From the NCBI GenBank assembly GCA_034769895.1, contig CM068370.1, positions 34,361,747-34,425,746 on the forward strand: DNA of 64,000 bases, written 5' to 3'. The stretch comes from Magicicada septendecula (Eukaryota; Arthropoda; Insecta; Hemiptera; Cicadidae). Below are positions 45,412 to 56,176 of this stretch, one piece after another. The first letter of the stretch is position 1. The number at the start of each line of letters is the position of its first letter. Below the pieces are notes generated by a model. The model saw only the letters and a program-made list of their open reading frames with translations, had not been told where the DNA came from and made no database searches. The translations under genes and the position numbers were made by a program.

Positions 45412-48400
45412 TTACGGATCCTTTGTATAATACTTCCTCAATGAGGACGCATGGAATTTACCAATCGCACGGTTGGTATTTGGGTTGGTTAAGATAAAGG
45501 TATTTTTCCCAACTTGCTCCGACAGGGTATACGGACCATTATACAGCCTAAAAAACTTCGCGGCTGTGTTGTCCTCCCTTCTTCCAACATTTAATGCTCG
45601 TAAAAGCACACTCTCTCCAGTCTTGAACTTGACTAGTTTATGTTCCGCATTAAATTTTTCCGTGCGCTCCTCGGCGCACTTTTTAATGCGTCTTCTAGCT
45701 TCGATTTTCTTTATCTCAACTGGTATAGGCATATTATGCGTAGCTATCCTTTCAATGTGTTTACCCCAGACCCGGCCTGGCATTTCTCCGGTTTGGAGTT
45801 CATTCGGAGTATACCCAGTAGTAGAATTATAATTTCCATTTATGGCATACTCAAAAAATTCTAGGAATTCCGGCCACTTACTCTGGTTAGTATTACAGTA
45901 CGTACGGAACAACCGTCCCAACTCCTTGTTGACCCGCTCGGCCAAGTTACCTTGCGGTCTCCGGATCGCAGTCAAGACCGTCTGGACCCCGTGTTTCTCA
46001 AGCTCGGAGTGCCACTTGGTGTTCGTAAATTGCTTACCTTGATCTGAGAGTATCTTCCTTACGGGACCATTTTTCGGCATGTATTTATTTAGCATAATGT
46101 TTATGACAGCCGACGTAGTAGGTCTACCAATAGCATATAGGCTAACATGTTTGGTAAAGGCATCCGTAACAACCACAAGGTTCTTCATTCCACGTGCAGC
46201 CCGAGGAAGTGGACCCAAAAAATCAATGCATACAAGGTCATTTTTATTACGCACAACAATGTTACCCATTTCAACCTGGGTATGTTGGTTCGGATATTTC
46301 GCTGTTTGGCAGATGTGGCATGAGCGGAGTATGGCCTTTATTTTCCTGGTCATATTTAGCCACACAAAATCCTCCCGCATTGCCAGGTAACATTTATAAG
46401 GCCCCGCATGAGCCAGACTCTCATGACACATCCAGGTGAGGTCTTCCACCATGGCGTCCGGTACCATAATCTTCCATCCGCCATTGATAATTTTATACAC
46501 TACGTCTTTATATATTCTGTACTTAGGGTTTTCTTGTATCCGGATAGCGTCACATATCCGCTTCAATTTTGTGTCCCGCTGTTGTTCCATACCAATATTT
46601 CTTAACTTATTTTTGAGACTGTCTTCTAATTTATATTTGACAGCTAGAATTTGAACTTCCTGGTTATTAGACGCATGACGTTCTTCCACCATTGGAGGGT
46701 ATCGGCTTAACGTGTCAGCTGCTTGGTTCTCGCTTGCCTTACAGTACTTAATGGTAAAGTCGTACTCTTGGATGGCCATGATCCAACGGGATATGCGAGC
46801 GTTCGCCAACTTGCAGCGCAACATGAACGATAAGGCCTGGTTGTCCGAAAGGATTTCGAAGTGTTGTCCAACCAGGTAATAACGAAATTTACTAATGCAG
46901 TACACAATAGCCAATATTTCTTTCTCCGATGTGAAATAGTTACGTTCGGCCCCTTTTAGTGACCTACTGCTGTGCGCAATTATTTTGTTTTCACCCTTCT
47001 CATTCCGTTGGTAGAGTACCCCCCCAATGGCGTAATCCGAAGCATCGCAATTCAGGACATATGTGCCCCTTTTCTCAGGATGGAACACGTGCAGGTTCCT
47101 ACTATACAAATTTTTAGTCGCGTCGAAAGCATGCTGATGACGCTCCTCCCATCTCCATTTAGTACTCTTACGAAGCAGTTCTAATAACGGCTCAATTGTC
47201 CCAGAGTATTCTGGCGTAAAACGTCTGAAGTAACCAGTCAATCCGAGGAACGCTCTGATATCCCTGGGTCTTGTGGGTTTCGGGAACTCCATGATCGCAC
47301 GTATTTTTTCCGGGTCAGTTGTTATACCTTCCGCTGAGATAATATGTCCCAAAAATTTAATTTGCGATTTCCCGAATTCACACTTTTCAAGATTGAGAGT
47401 CAGGTTAGCGGCTTGCAATTTCTGAAATACAATCTTGAGATGTTCAAGATGTTCTTCAAATGATTTGGATATGACCAAAATATCATCAACAAATATGCTG
47501 ACGAAGTCCTCCACCTCGGGTCCCAGAGCTAACTCCAAACACCTGACCATGGCCGCTAAACTGGTAACCAAACCAAATGGAACTACTCTAAACTGATAGC
47601 ATTTATTTCGATATAGAAATGCTGTGTATCTTCTCGACTCTTTGGCAAGGGGAATCTGCCAGAATCCACTTTTAAGATCAAGGCGAGACATGTATTTAAC
47701 ACCTTGACATTTTATGAATAGGTTCTCCGCATTCGGAGCACAGTCGTAGCATTTTTTTGTAATAGAATTTAGATTTCTCATGTCGAGACATAATCGAATG
47801 TCGTTATTTTTCTTTTCAACAACAACCATAGGATTTAAAAAATTGCTATCAGTTCGTTCAATCACACCATTCTGAAGCATACTCTTAACTTCGGCATCAA
47901 CCTGTTGTTGATAGTGAAGGGGGATGGGGTACGTCTTCCGTACAAATTTATTTTCATCAGTGACCTGAATACTGTGTTCATAAACATTCGTGACGGTAGG
48001 ATTTTTGGAAAACACAGATTCAAATTTATCAAGCATACTTTGCAGCTTATCTTGCTCATTGCTCGTTATCTGCCTGCTGTGAGTCCGCAGATTATGTGTT
48101 ATCTTATCGGCAAGTTGAACCGCTGGGCGAGTTATAGTAATAGGTTCACAATCAGACCCCGTCTTACCCCTCCTGCGTCCTAACCTAATATCGTGTTTAC
48201 TATTATTTACTGTACATTTTAGTATTTTATTTGGAAAATCAATGGTCGCGTGCAGTTTATTTAATGTGTCCACTCCCAAAATAACATTATACACGAGTTT
48301 CTTGACCATAAGCACAGTGACCTCTATTTCCATTCCCTGAATGGATACTGTTATCATAGCTTGACGGTCAACCCTCTGAGATTCACCCGTCGCTGATTTT

Positions 48401-49350
48401 ATGATTTTGTGGGCTGCCGGCAGAATCGGGATTTTTTTAAAATGTTTCCTGTGCCTCTCTAGGAATCGCTCATCCATTAACGAAATTTCTGCACCGCTGT
48501 CAAATAAAACTTCGCCGACACATCCGTTAATTTTCGCGTTGACAATGAGGTCAGTGTCATTTTCAACGCTAATACCTTTCTCATTTTCCTTACTATGGTT
48601 ATTGCAAATTAAACTATCTCTAATTACAGCAGGATACAGGCCGGACACTACTAATTTTCTCTTACAACTAACATCTTTCACATTTGATTTATTGAACTGC
48701 TTTTTATATTTATAACGGGCTTTTAAAACTTCATTCATCCCATTATGTTTACACCATTTCCGATTGGTAATTCTATCAGGTATTTTATATTGTTTTGGTG
48801 ACTGTGTGTGCTTGGTTTGAGTTTGATACTGAAAATTTTTATTCTCCCGTCCATAAAAATTTTGCTGTGAGCTGACGTCATTTAAAGTCTTATATACATA
48901 CGGGGTACAGTTTAGTGGTGACGAGGTACTTTGCAATCGTGACACTTGCTGTTGTAGTTTTTGAATCCGCAGGTCACGTTCGGCCATTAATTCATTTATC
49001 GTAGATATGTGTTGCACTACTTGCTCTGCCGTACCAGAGAGTTTCGCTTCATATTCACTAAGTCGTGACTTATTGACTTCCAAATTTGCCTCTATATTGG
49101 CCTTCATAGTTTCCACGGTCTCGCTAATATGCTTTTCTGCCGCTTCTACCATTTGTTTGCTTTGTTTGGATTGCTCCTGTATGGCCACGTATGATTTCTC
49201 GTTTTCGTCGTGGAGTGATTTGTTTTGTTTCCCGGCTTCTATTTTACCAGATTTAATTTCTTCTTTACTGGCTTTCTGCTCTTCTTTAATTTCTTTCATT
49301 TCTTCTAATAAGGTCGCTAAACCATTCTTGATTTCTGCAGTATCCGCCAT
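45412..49350 (-). CDS. pol: Gypsy polyprotein without recognisable capsid, copy 1
   Basis: Uninterrupted frame to a stop at 45412. It is open from 49425 (1337 codons); I prefer Met26 at 49350 (MADTAEIKNG) because the preceding 25 residues are low-complexity and leader-like. In 1337-residue numbering: coiled coil about 30-165, basic linker 170-270, aspartic protease LFDSGAEISLMD (309-311), RT with RLDLKSGFWQIPL (D583) and FVDDIL (645-648), RNase H NCDASDYAIG (D793) and LSDNQAL (D861), integrase zinc site H1001/H1006/C1036/C1039, catalytic D1068, D1128, E1163, and a C-terminal LYNGPYTL segment. All catalytic residues are present. No capsid domain or CCHC knuckle is visible between coiled coil and protease, where Gag should be. 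Differs from copy 2 by A127/S and S819/N. Confidence 0.93.
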   Translation of the reverse strand: MADTAEIKNGLATLLEEMKEIKEEQKASKEEIKSGKIEAGKQNKSLHDENEKSYVAIQEQSKQSKQMVEAAEKHISETVETMKANIEANLEVNKSRLSEYEAKLSGTAEQVVQHISTINELMAERDLRIQKLQQQVSRLQSTSSPLNCTPYVYKTLNDVSSQQNFYGRENKNFQYQTQTKHTQSPKQYKIPDRITNRKWCKHNGMNEVLKARYKYKKQFNKSNVKDVSCKRKLVVSGLYPAVIRDSLICNNHSKENEKGISVENDTDLIVNAKINGCVGEVLFDSGAEISLMDERFLERHRKHFKKIPILPAAHKIIKSATGESQRVDRQAMITVSIQGMEIEVTVLMVKKLVYNVILGVDTLNKLHATIDFPNKILKCTVNNSKHDIRLGRRRGKTGSDCEPITITRPAVQLADKITHNLRTHSRQITSNEQDKLQSMLDKFESVFSKNPTVTNVYEHSIQVTDENKFVRKTYPIPLHYQQQVDAEVKSMLQNGVIERTDSNFLNPMVVVEKKNNDIRLCLDMRNLNSITKKCYDCAPNAENLFIKCQGVKYMSRLDLKSGFWQIPLAKESRRYTAFLYRNKCYQFRVVPFGLVTSLAAMVRCLELALGPEVEDFVSIFVDDILVISKSFEEHLEHLKIVFQKLQAANLTLNLEKCEFGKSQIKFLGHIISAEGITTDPEKIRAIMEFPKPTRPRDIRAFLGLTGYFRRFTPEYSGTIEPLLELLRKSTKWRWEERHQHAFDATKNLYSRNLHVFHPEKRGTYVLNCDASDYAIGGVLYQRNEKGENKIIAHSSRSLKGAERNYFTSEKEILAIVYCISKFRYYLVGQHFEILSDNQALSFMLRCKLANARISRWIMAIQEYDFTIKYCKASENQAADTLSRYPPMVEERHASNNQEVQILAVKYKLEDSLKNKLRNIGMEQQRDTKLKRICDAIRIQENPKYRIYKDVVYKIINGGWKIMVPDAMVEDLTWMCHESLAHAGPYKCYLAMREDFVWLNMTRKIKAILRSCHICQTAKYPNQHTQVEMGNIVVRNKNDLVCIDFLGPLPRAARGMKNLVVVTDAFTKHVSLYAIGRPTTSAVINIMLNKYMPKNGPVRKILSDQGKQFTNTKWHSELEKHGVQTVLTAIRRPQGNLAERVNKELGRLFRTYCNTNQSKWPEFLEFFEYAINGNYNSTTGYTPNELQTGEMPGRVWGKHIERIATHNMPIPVEIKKIEARRRIKKCAEERTEKFNAEHKLVKFKTGESVLLRALNVGRREDNTAAKFFRLYNGPYTLSEQVGKNTFILTNPNTNRAIGKFHASSLRKYYTKDP

Positions 49351-49730
49351 AATGATTAAACTTAATTTAAAATTTAGTAAATTTAAATTTATTGACTTAT
49401 ACGCAAAGCAAGTTATTATTATCACAACAAGATTAGAACATATGGTAACCAGTTTATATGCACACAGAAAAAGCAGTTCAAAATATCAACATGTAAATAC
49501 CTTATCTAACATACAACAACTAATAATCTACCTCCAATATACTGATAAAATCTGTTCATATATGATATACAAGAGAATATGCACACTTGAAAAATTATAT
49601 CCTCAGCTTTTCATATGCACACTACACATACAATTATTATGCTAATTATATTTATACGTCGGATTTTTCCAACAAATTTTATATTCATAGACAAATATAT
49701 AATAGCGCAAAATTTCCGCTATTTAACGAG

Positions 49731-49750
49731 CCCTACGTTGCTAAGCGCCA
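49731..49750 (-). promoter_or_regulatory. primer-binding-site candidate, copy 1
   Basis: TGGCGCTTAGCAACGTAGGG on the minus strand, 11 bp from the 5' LTR. It begins with the obligatory TGG; I do not assign a tRNA. Same site in copy 2 at 56146-56165. Confidence 0.4.
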
Positions 49751-49761
49751 AAATATCTCTA

Positions 49762-51405
49762 TGCGACAACACAAATTACTAAACTATTGGCGCATAGGAT
49801 ATGATAGTATGTGTATTTCAAATTACAAGTCTATATTGGAGGGTTTAAGATTATTTATTGTACAAACACAAGTTATAGTTTATATGGTATATTTGAAATG
49901 TACAGAATGTAATGTTTAATATAGAGTCTTTCTTTTAAAATGTTAAATAATGTTCATACGCAAGACGTGATACGTTACATAAGAAGACTCCCACGATGAT
50001 GTTGTTGAAGAGAAGGGCCGGTCTTTGCGGTATAGATGGTTCGTCAGATGTGGCTTACAAATGACAGACGTTTCACCAGAAACGTTTACAGCTGGGCTGG
50101 CGTCCTGTAACAGCTGGGCTGGTCCTATAACAGCTGGGCTGGTGTCCTATAACAGCTGGGCTGATGTCCTATAACAGCTGGGCTGATGTCCTATAACAGC
50201 TGGGCTGATGTCCTGTAACAGCTGGGTTGATGTCCTGCAATTCCCACGATGAATCCGACACTTCGCACACAACGGTACTACGGATTTTATTACTCGCCAA
50301 ACTTATATAGAGTTTAAGACCAAGTAATATCTCAGGTGACAGTGAGTTTAATCAATAACGGTATATTGAGCTTATACCTCTCCGGCTTCTTCAAGTGTTC
50401 TCGCGAATACCAAGGTCTACCGCGATCAGCAGACCACCCTATGAGGAAATCTTGCACTAGCACGGAAACGTCTTGATGGAACTATTGCGTAACAATTAAT
50501 GATACTGTCACTGCGGAAAATCTCGCACAGTGATACAGTTACACTCACTTCTTACACACGTAAGACTACAATATTAATATCGTGTGTAAAGATATAAAAT
50601 CAATTGTTATGCGTCACACGCGTTACTATCCCCGAAAAGTCTTAACAAATCCTTGCAAGCGGTAGAGTCTTGTACAAGGATTGTATGTACCGTTCGCGGT
50701 AGCAGCAGTGAAGAACTGCTTGTAATTTTACGCACAATGCGTTAAAACACTGATGTGTGCAAATGTACTACACACACAGTTCTGAGTCTTCCCGTTTCAC
50801 TAACGACGAATAGTTTTTACAACACCTTGCAAGCGGTAGAATCTTGTACAAGGAGTGCACGTTCCGTTCGCGGTAGATGGCCTAGAAGAACTGCCTGTGT
50901 AACGACAGGCTAAGAAAATTTCCAACCACCAGTCCGCATTCTATTGGTGGATGGAAGTCACATGGTTAGTATAAATGACCATGCACTTTTCATGCAGTAG
51001 AGTGCATTTACTTTGTAACAGCATGCATAGCGGTAATCAGACTACACGTATCTCATGCATGACTGCCTACATACTAATAATATACATGAACGTAAACAAT
51101 AGTCCGACAGGTATAGGGATTGTAGCGATACACATGTCTCAGTTCAGCTAATGTCAAAACAACGATAATACTTCACGCACCGCCCGGGAAACGTTTCCCA
51201 CTCGCGCACGCGCGCACATTTCCACTAACACAGTACATGAATAACCATAAATAATAATGTACAGTTTTTCTAAACTAAACCCTTAACCTTACTAAATACA
51301 ATTGATAACAACCAAACTTAACCATCTACCAATATAATATGAATGTCCATTGTCTGTGTAATATATGAACTTGCCCCGCCTATCATGATCCTGTGATTCG
51401 TTGCA
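49762..51405 (-). repeat. LTR2 of array B, shared
   Basis: Serves as 5' LTR of copy 1 and 3' LTR of copy 2. Same length and internal repeats as LTR1. Confidence 0.93.
50088..50239 (+). repeat. 22-bp minisatellite inside LTR2
   Basis: Seven-unit array, same as in LTR1. Confidence 0.9.
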
Positions 51406-51826
51406 GGATTAACTCCTTCCCGCATAAAAAAAAAATTTTTTTTTTTTAGTTAACTAACAAAAAATAAAAAAATTTTTTTTTCCATATAACCAAAACAACT
51501 TCTTAATCCTGAAATAACAATAATACCCTCGAACAAAAATCAAATAAACATCCTCAATTAATACTAACATTTCCAACTGTCACTTTGACAGAAGCATCAA
51601 ATCAAAAGACACGTGGTAACCTTCAAACCAAAACAAACACACATGTTCTTGACACACAGATAACGACATCTTATGCAGGGTCATAGGGTACACAGACAAC
51701 ATTTCTTATCAAAACTAGATTATTGTTCATTCACAGAGCCATCTTACATACAACATTTAAACCTGAATTGACATATTTAAATCACTACACATTCTTACCC
51801 CTATATCCTGACATTTATTTCTGAGT

Positions 51827-54800
51827 TTACGGATCCTTTGTATAATACTTCCTCAATGAGGACGCATGGAATTTACCAATCGCACGGTTGGTATTTGGGT
51901 TGGTTAAGATAAAGGTATTTTTCCCAACTTGCTCCGACAGGGTATACGGACCATTATACAGCCTAAAAAACTTCGCGGCTGTGTTGTCCTCCCTTCTTCC
52001 AACATTTAATGCTCGTAAAAGCACACTCTCTCCAGTCTTGAACTTGACTAGTTTATGTTCCGCATTAAATTTTTCCGTGCGCTCCTCGGCGCACTTTTTA
52101 ATGCGTCTTCTAGCTTCGATTTTCTTTATCTCAACTGGTATAGGCATATTATGCGTCGCTATCCTTTCAATGTGTTTACCCCAGACCCGGCCTGGCATTT
52201 CTCCGGTTTGGAGTTCATTCGGAGTATACCCAGTAGTAGAATTATAATTTCCATTTATGGCATACTCAAAAAATTCTAGGAATTCCGGCCACTTACTCTG
52301 GTTAGTATTACAGTACGTACGGAACAACCGTCCCAACTCCTTGTTGACCCGCTCGGCCAAGTTACCTTGCGGTCTCCGGATCGCAGTCAAGACCGTCTGG
52401 ACCCCGTGTTTCTCAAGCTCGGAGTGCCACTTGGTGTTCGTAAATTGCTTACCTTGATCTGAGAGTATCTTCCTTACGGGACCATTTTTCGGCATGTATT
52501 TATTTAGCATAATGTTTATGACAGCCGACGTAGTAGGTCTACCAATAGCATATAGGCTAACATGTTTGGTAAAGGCATCCGTAACAACCACAAGGTTCTT
52601 CATTCCACGTGCAGCCCGAGGAAGTGGACCCAAAAAATCAATGCATACAAGGTCATTTTTATTACGCACAACAATGTTACCCATTTCAACCTGGGTATGT
52701 TGGTTCGGATATTTCGCTGTTTGGCAGATGTGGCATGAGCGGAGTATGGCCTTTATTTTCCTGGTCATATTTAGCCACACAAAATCCTCCCGCATTGCCA
52801 GGTAACATTTATAAGGCCCCGCATGAGCCAGACTCTCATGACACATCCAGGTGAGGTCTTCCACCATGGCGTCCGGTACCATAATCTTCCATCCGCCATT
52901 GATAATTTTATACACTACGTCTTTATATATTCTGTACTTAGGGTTTTCTTGTATCCGGATAGCGTCACATATCCGCTTCAATTTTGTGTCCCGCTGTTGT
53001 TCCATACCAATATTTCTTAACTTATTTTTGAGACTGTCTTCTAATTTATATTTGACAGCTAGAATTTGAACTTCCTGGTTATTAGACGCATGACGTTCTT
53101 CCACCATTGGAGGGTATCGGCTTAACGTGTCAGCTGCTTGGTTCTCGCTTGCCTTACAGTACTTAATGGTAAAGTCGTACTCTTGGATGGCCATGATCCA
53201 ACGGGATATGCGAGCGTTCGCCAACTTGCAGCGCAACATGAACGATAAGGCCTGGTTGTCCGAAAGGATTTCGAAGTGTTGTCCAACCAGGTAATAACGA
53301 AATTTACTAATGCAGTACACAATAGCCAATATTTCTTTCTCCGATGTGAAATAGTTACGTTCGGCCCCTTTTAGTGACCTACTGTTGTGCGCAATTATTT
53401 TGTTTTCACCCTTCTCATTCCGTTGGTAGAGTACCCCCCCAATGGCGTAATCCGAAGCATCGCAATTCAGGACATATGTGCCCCTTTTCTCAGGATGGAA
53501 CACGTGCAGGTTCCTACTATACAAATTTTTAGTCGCGTCGAAAGCATGCTGATGACGCTCCTCCCATCTCCATTTAGTACTCTTACGAAGCAGTTCTAAT
53601 AACGGCTCAATTGTCCCAGAGTATTCTGGCGTAAAACGTCTGAAGTAACCAGTCAATCCGAGGAACGCTCTGATATCCCTGGGTCTTGTGGGTTTCGGGA
53701 ACTCCATGATCGCACGTATTTTTTCCGGGTCAGTTGTTATACCTTCCGCTGAGATAATATGTCCCAAAAATTTAATTTGCGATTTCCCGAATTCACACTT
53801 TTCAAGATTGAGAGTCAGGTTAGCGGCTTGCAATTTCTGAAATACAATCTTGAGATGTTCAAGATGTTCTTCAAATGATTTGGATATGACCAAAATATCA
53901 TCAACAAATATGCTGACGAAGTCCTCCACCTCGGGTCCCAGAGCTAACTCCAAACACCTGACCATGGCCGCTAAACTGGTAACCAAACCAAATGGAACTA
54001 CTCTAAACTGATAGCATTTATTTCGATATAGAAATGCTGTGTATCTTCTCGACTCTTTGGCAAGGGGAATCTGCCAGAATCCACTTTTAAGATCAAGGCG
54101 AGACATGTATTTAACACCTTGACATTTTATGAATAGGTTCTCCGCATTCGGAGCACAGTCGTAGCATTTTTTTGTAATAGAATTTAGATTTCTCATGTCG
54201 AGACATAATCGAATGTCGTTATTTTTCTTTTCAACAACAACCATAGGATTTAAAAAATTGCTATCAGTTCGTTCAATCACACCATTCTGAAGCATACTCT
54301 TAACTTCGGCATCAACCTGTTGTTGATAGTGAAGGGGGATGGGGTACGTCTTCCGTACAAATTTATTTTCATCAGTGACCTGAATACTGTGTTCATAAAC
54401 ATTCGTGACGGTAGGATTTTTGGAAAACACAGATTCAAATTTATCAAGCATACTTTGCAGCTTATCTTGCTCATTGCTCGTTATCTGCCTGCTGTGAGTC
54501 CGCAGATTATGTGTTATCTTATCGGCAAGTTGAACCGCTGGGCGAGTTATAGTAATAGGTTCACAATCAGACCCCGTCTTACCCCTCCTGCGTCCTAACC
54601 TAATATCGTGTTTACTATTATTTACTGTACATTTTAGTATTTTATTTGGAAAATCAATGGTCGCGTGCAGTTTATTTAATGTGTCCACTCCCAAAATAAC
54701 ATTATACACGAGTTTCTTGACCATAAGCACAGTGACCTCTATTTCCATTCCCTGAATGGATACTGTTATCATAGCTTGACGGTCAACCCTCTGAGATTCA

Positions 54801-55765
54801 CCCGTCGCTGATTTTATGATTTTGTGGGCTGCCGGCAGAATCGGGATTTTTTTAAAATGTTTCCTGTGCCTCTCTAGGAATCGCTCATCCATTAACGAAA
54901 TTTCTGCACCGCTGTCAAATAAAACTTCGCCGACACATCCGTTAATTTTCGCGTTGACAATGAGGTCAGTGTCATTTTCAACGCTAATACCTTTCTCATT
55001 TTCCTTACTATGGTTATTGCAAATTAAACTATCTCTAATTACAGCAGGATACAGGCCGGACACTACTAATTTTCTCTTACAACTAACATCTTTCACATTT
55101 GATTTATTGAACTGCTTTTTATATTTATAACGGGCTTTTAAAACTTCATTCATCCCATTATGTTTACACCATTTCCGATTGGTAATTCTATCAGGTATTT
55201 TATATTGTTTTGGTGACTGTGTGTGCTTGGTTTGAGTTTGATACTGAAAATTTTTATTCTCCCGTCCATAAAAATTTTGCTGTGAGCTGACGTCATTTAA
55301 AGTCTTATATACATACGGGGTACAGTTTAGTGGTGACGAGGTACTTTGCAATCGTGACACTTGCTGTTGTAGTTTTTGAATCCGCAGGTCACGTTCGGCC
55401 ATTAATTCATTTATCGTAGATATGTGTTGCACTACTTGCTCTGCCGTACCAGAGAGTTTCGATTCATATTCACTAAGTCGTGACTTATTGACTTCCAAAT
55501 TTGCCTCTATATTGGCCTTCATAGTTTCCACGGTCTCGCTAATATGCTTTTCTGCCGCTTCTACCATTTGTTTGCTTTGTTTGGATTGCTCCTGTATGGC
55601 CACGTATGATTTCTCGTTTTCGTCGTGGAGTGATTTGTTTTGTTTCCCGGCTTCTATTTTACCAGATTTAATTTCTTCTTTACTGGCTTTCTGCTCTTCT
55701 TTAATTTCTTTCATTTCTTCTAATAAGGTCGCTAAACCATTCTTGATTTCTGCAGTATCCGCCAT
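51827..55765 (-). CDS. pol: Gypsy polyprotein without recognisable capsid, copy 2
   Basis: Second copy of the polyprotein, open from 55840 with the preferred Met at 55765. Same domain order and catalytic residues as copy 1: protease DSG, RT FVDD, RNase H, HHCC and DDE integrase. Compared with copy 1 I see two amino-acid changes (residues 127 and 819) and one silent change near 52157, so three base changes in about 4 kb. It can be transcribed from LTR3, reading through into the shared LTR2. Lack of Gag capsid and zinc knuckle is shared, so it predates the tandem duplication. Confidence 0.93.
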   Translation of the reverse strand: MADTAEIKNGLATLLEEMKEIKEEQKASKEEIKSGKIEAGKQNKSLHDENEKSYVAIQEQSKQSKQMVEAAEKHISETVETMKANIEANLEVNKSRLSEYESKLSGTAEQVVQHISTINELMAERDLRIQKLQQQVSRLQSTSSPLNCTPYVYKTLNDVSSQQNFYGRENKNFQYQTQTKHTQSPKQYKIPDRITNRKWCKHNGMNEVLKARYKYKKQFNKSNVKDVSCKRKLVVSGLYPAVIRDSLICNNHSKENEKGISVENDTDLIVNAKINGCVGEVLFDSGAEISLMDERFLERHRKHFKKIPILPAAHKIIKSATGESQRVDRQAMITVSIQGMEIEVTVLMVKKLVYNVILGVDTLNKLHATIDFPNKILKCTVNNSKHDIRLGRRRGKTGSDCEPITITRPAVQLADKITHNLRTHSRQITSNEQDKLQSMLDKFESVFSKNPTVTNVYEHSIQVTDENKFVRKTYPIPLHYQQQVDAEVKSMLQNGVIERTDSNFLNPMVVVEKKNNDIRLCLDMRNLNSITKKCYDCAPNAENLFIKCQGVKYMSRLDLKSGFWQIPLAKESRRYTAFLYRNKCYQFRVVPFGLVTSLAAMVRCLELALGPEVEDFVSIFVDDILVISKSFEEHLEHLKIVFQKLQAANLTLNLEKCEFGKSQIKFLGHIISAEGITTDPEKIRAIMEFPKPTRPRDIRAFLGLTGYFRRFTPEYSGTIEPLLELLRKSTKWRWEERHQHAFDATKNLYSRNLHVFHPEKRGTYVLNCDASDYAIGGVLYQRNEKGENKIIAHNSRSLKGAERNYFTSEKEILAIVYCISKFRYYLVGQHFEILSDNQALSFMLRCKLANARISRWIMAIQEYDFTIKYCKASENQAADTLSRYPPMVEERHASNNQEVQILAVKYKLEDSLKNKLRNIGMEQQRDTKLKRICDAIRIQENPKYRIYKDVVYKIINGGWKIMVPDAMVEDLTWMCHESLAHAGPYKCYLAMREDFVWLNMTRKIKAILRSCHICQTAKYPNQHTQVEMGNIVVRNKNDLVCIDFLGPLPRAARGMKNLVVVTDAFTKHVSLYAIGRPTTSAVINIMLNKYMPKNGPVRKILSDQGKQFTNTKWHSELEKHGVQTVLTAIRRPQGNLAERVNKELGRLFRTYCNTNQSKWPEFLEFFEYAINGNYNSTTGYTPNELQTGEMPGRVWGKHIERIATHNMPIPVEIKKIEARRRIKKCAEERTEKFNAEHKLVKFKTGESVLLRALNVGRREDNTAAKFFRLYNGPYTLSEQVGKNTFILTNPNTNRAIGKFHASSLRKYYTKDP

Positions 55766-56176
55766 AATGATTAAACTTAATTTAAAATTTAGTAAATTTA
55801 AATTTATTGACTTATACGCAAAGCAAGTTATTATTATCACAACAAGATTAGAACATATGGTAACCAGTTTATATGCACACAGAAAAAGCAGTTCAAAATA
55901 TCAACATGTAAATACCTTATCTAACATACAACAACTAATAATCTACCTCCAATATACTGATAAAATCTGTTCATATATGATATACAAGAGAATATGCACA
56001 CTTGAAAAATTATATCCTCAGCTTTTCATATGCACACTACACATACAATTATTATGCTAATTATATTTATACGTCGGATTTTTCCAACAAATTTTATATT
56101 CATAGACAAATATATAATAGCGCAAAATTTCCGCTATTTAACGAGCCCTACGTTGCTAAGCGCCAAAATATCTCTA

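Noticed and set aside
49007..49645. 212-codon plus-strand frame repeated at 55422-56060
   Set aside because: Antisense to the polyprotein coiled coil; duplicated only because the whole element is.
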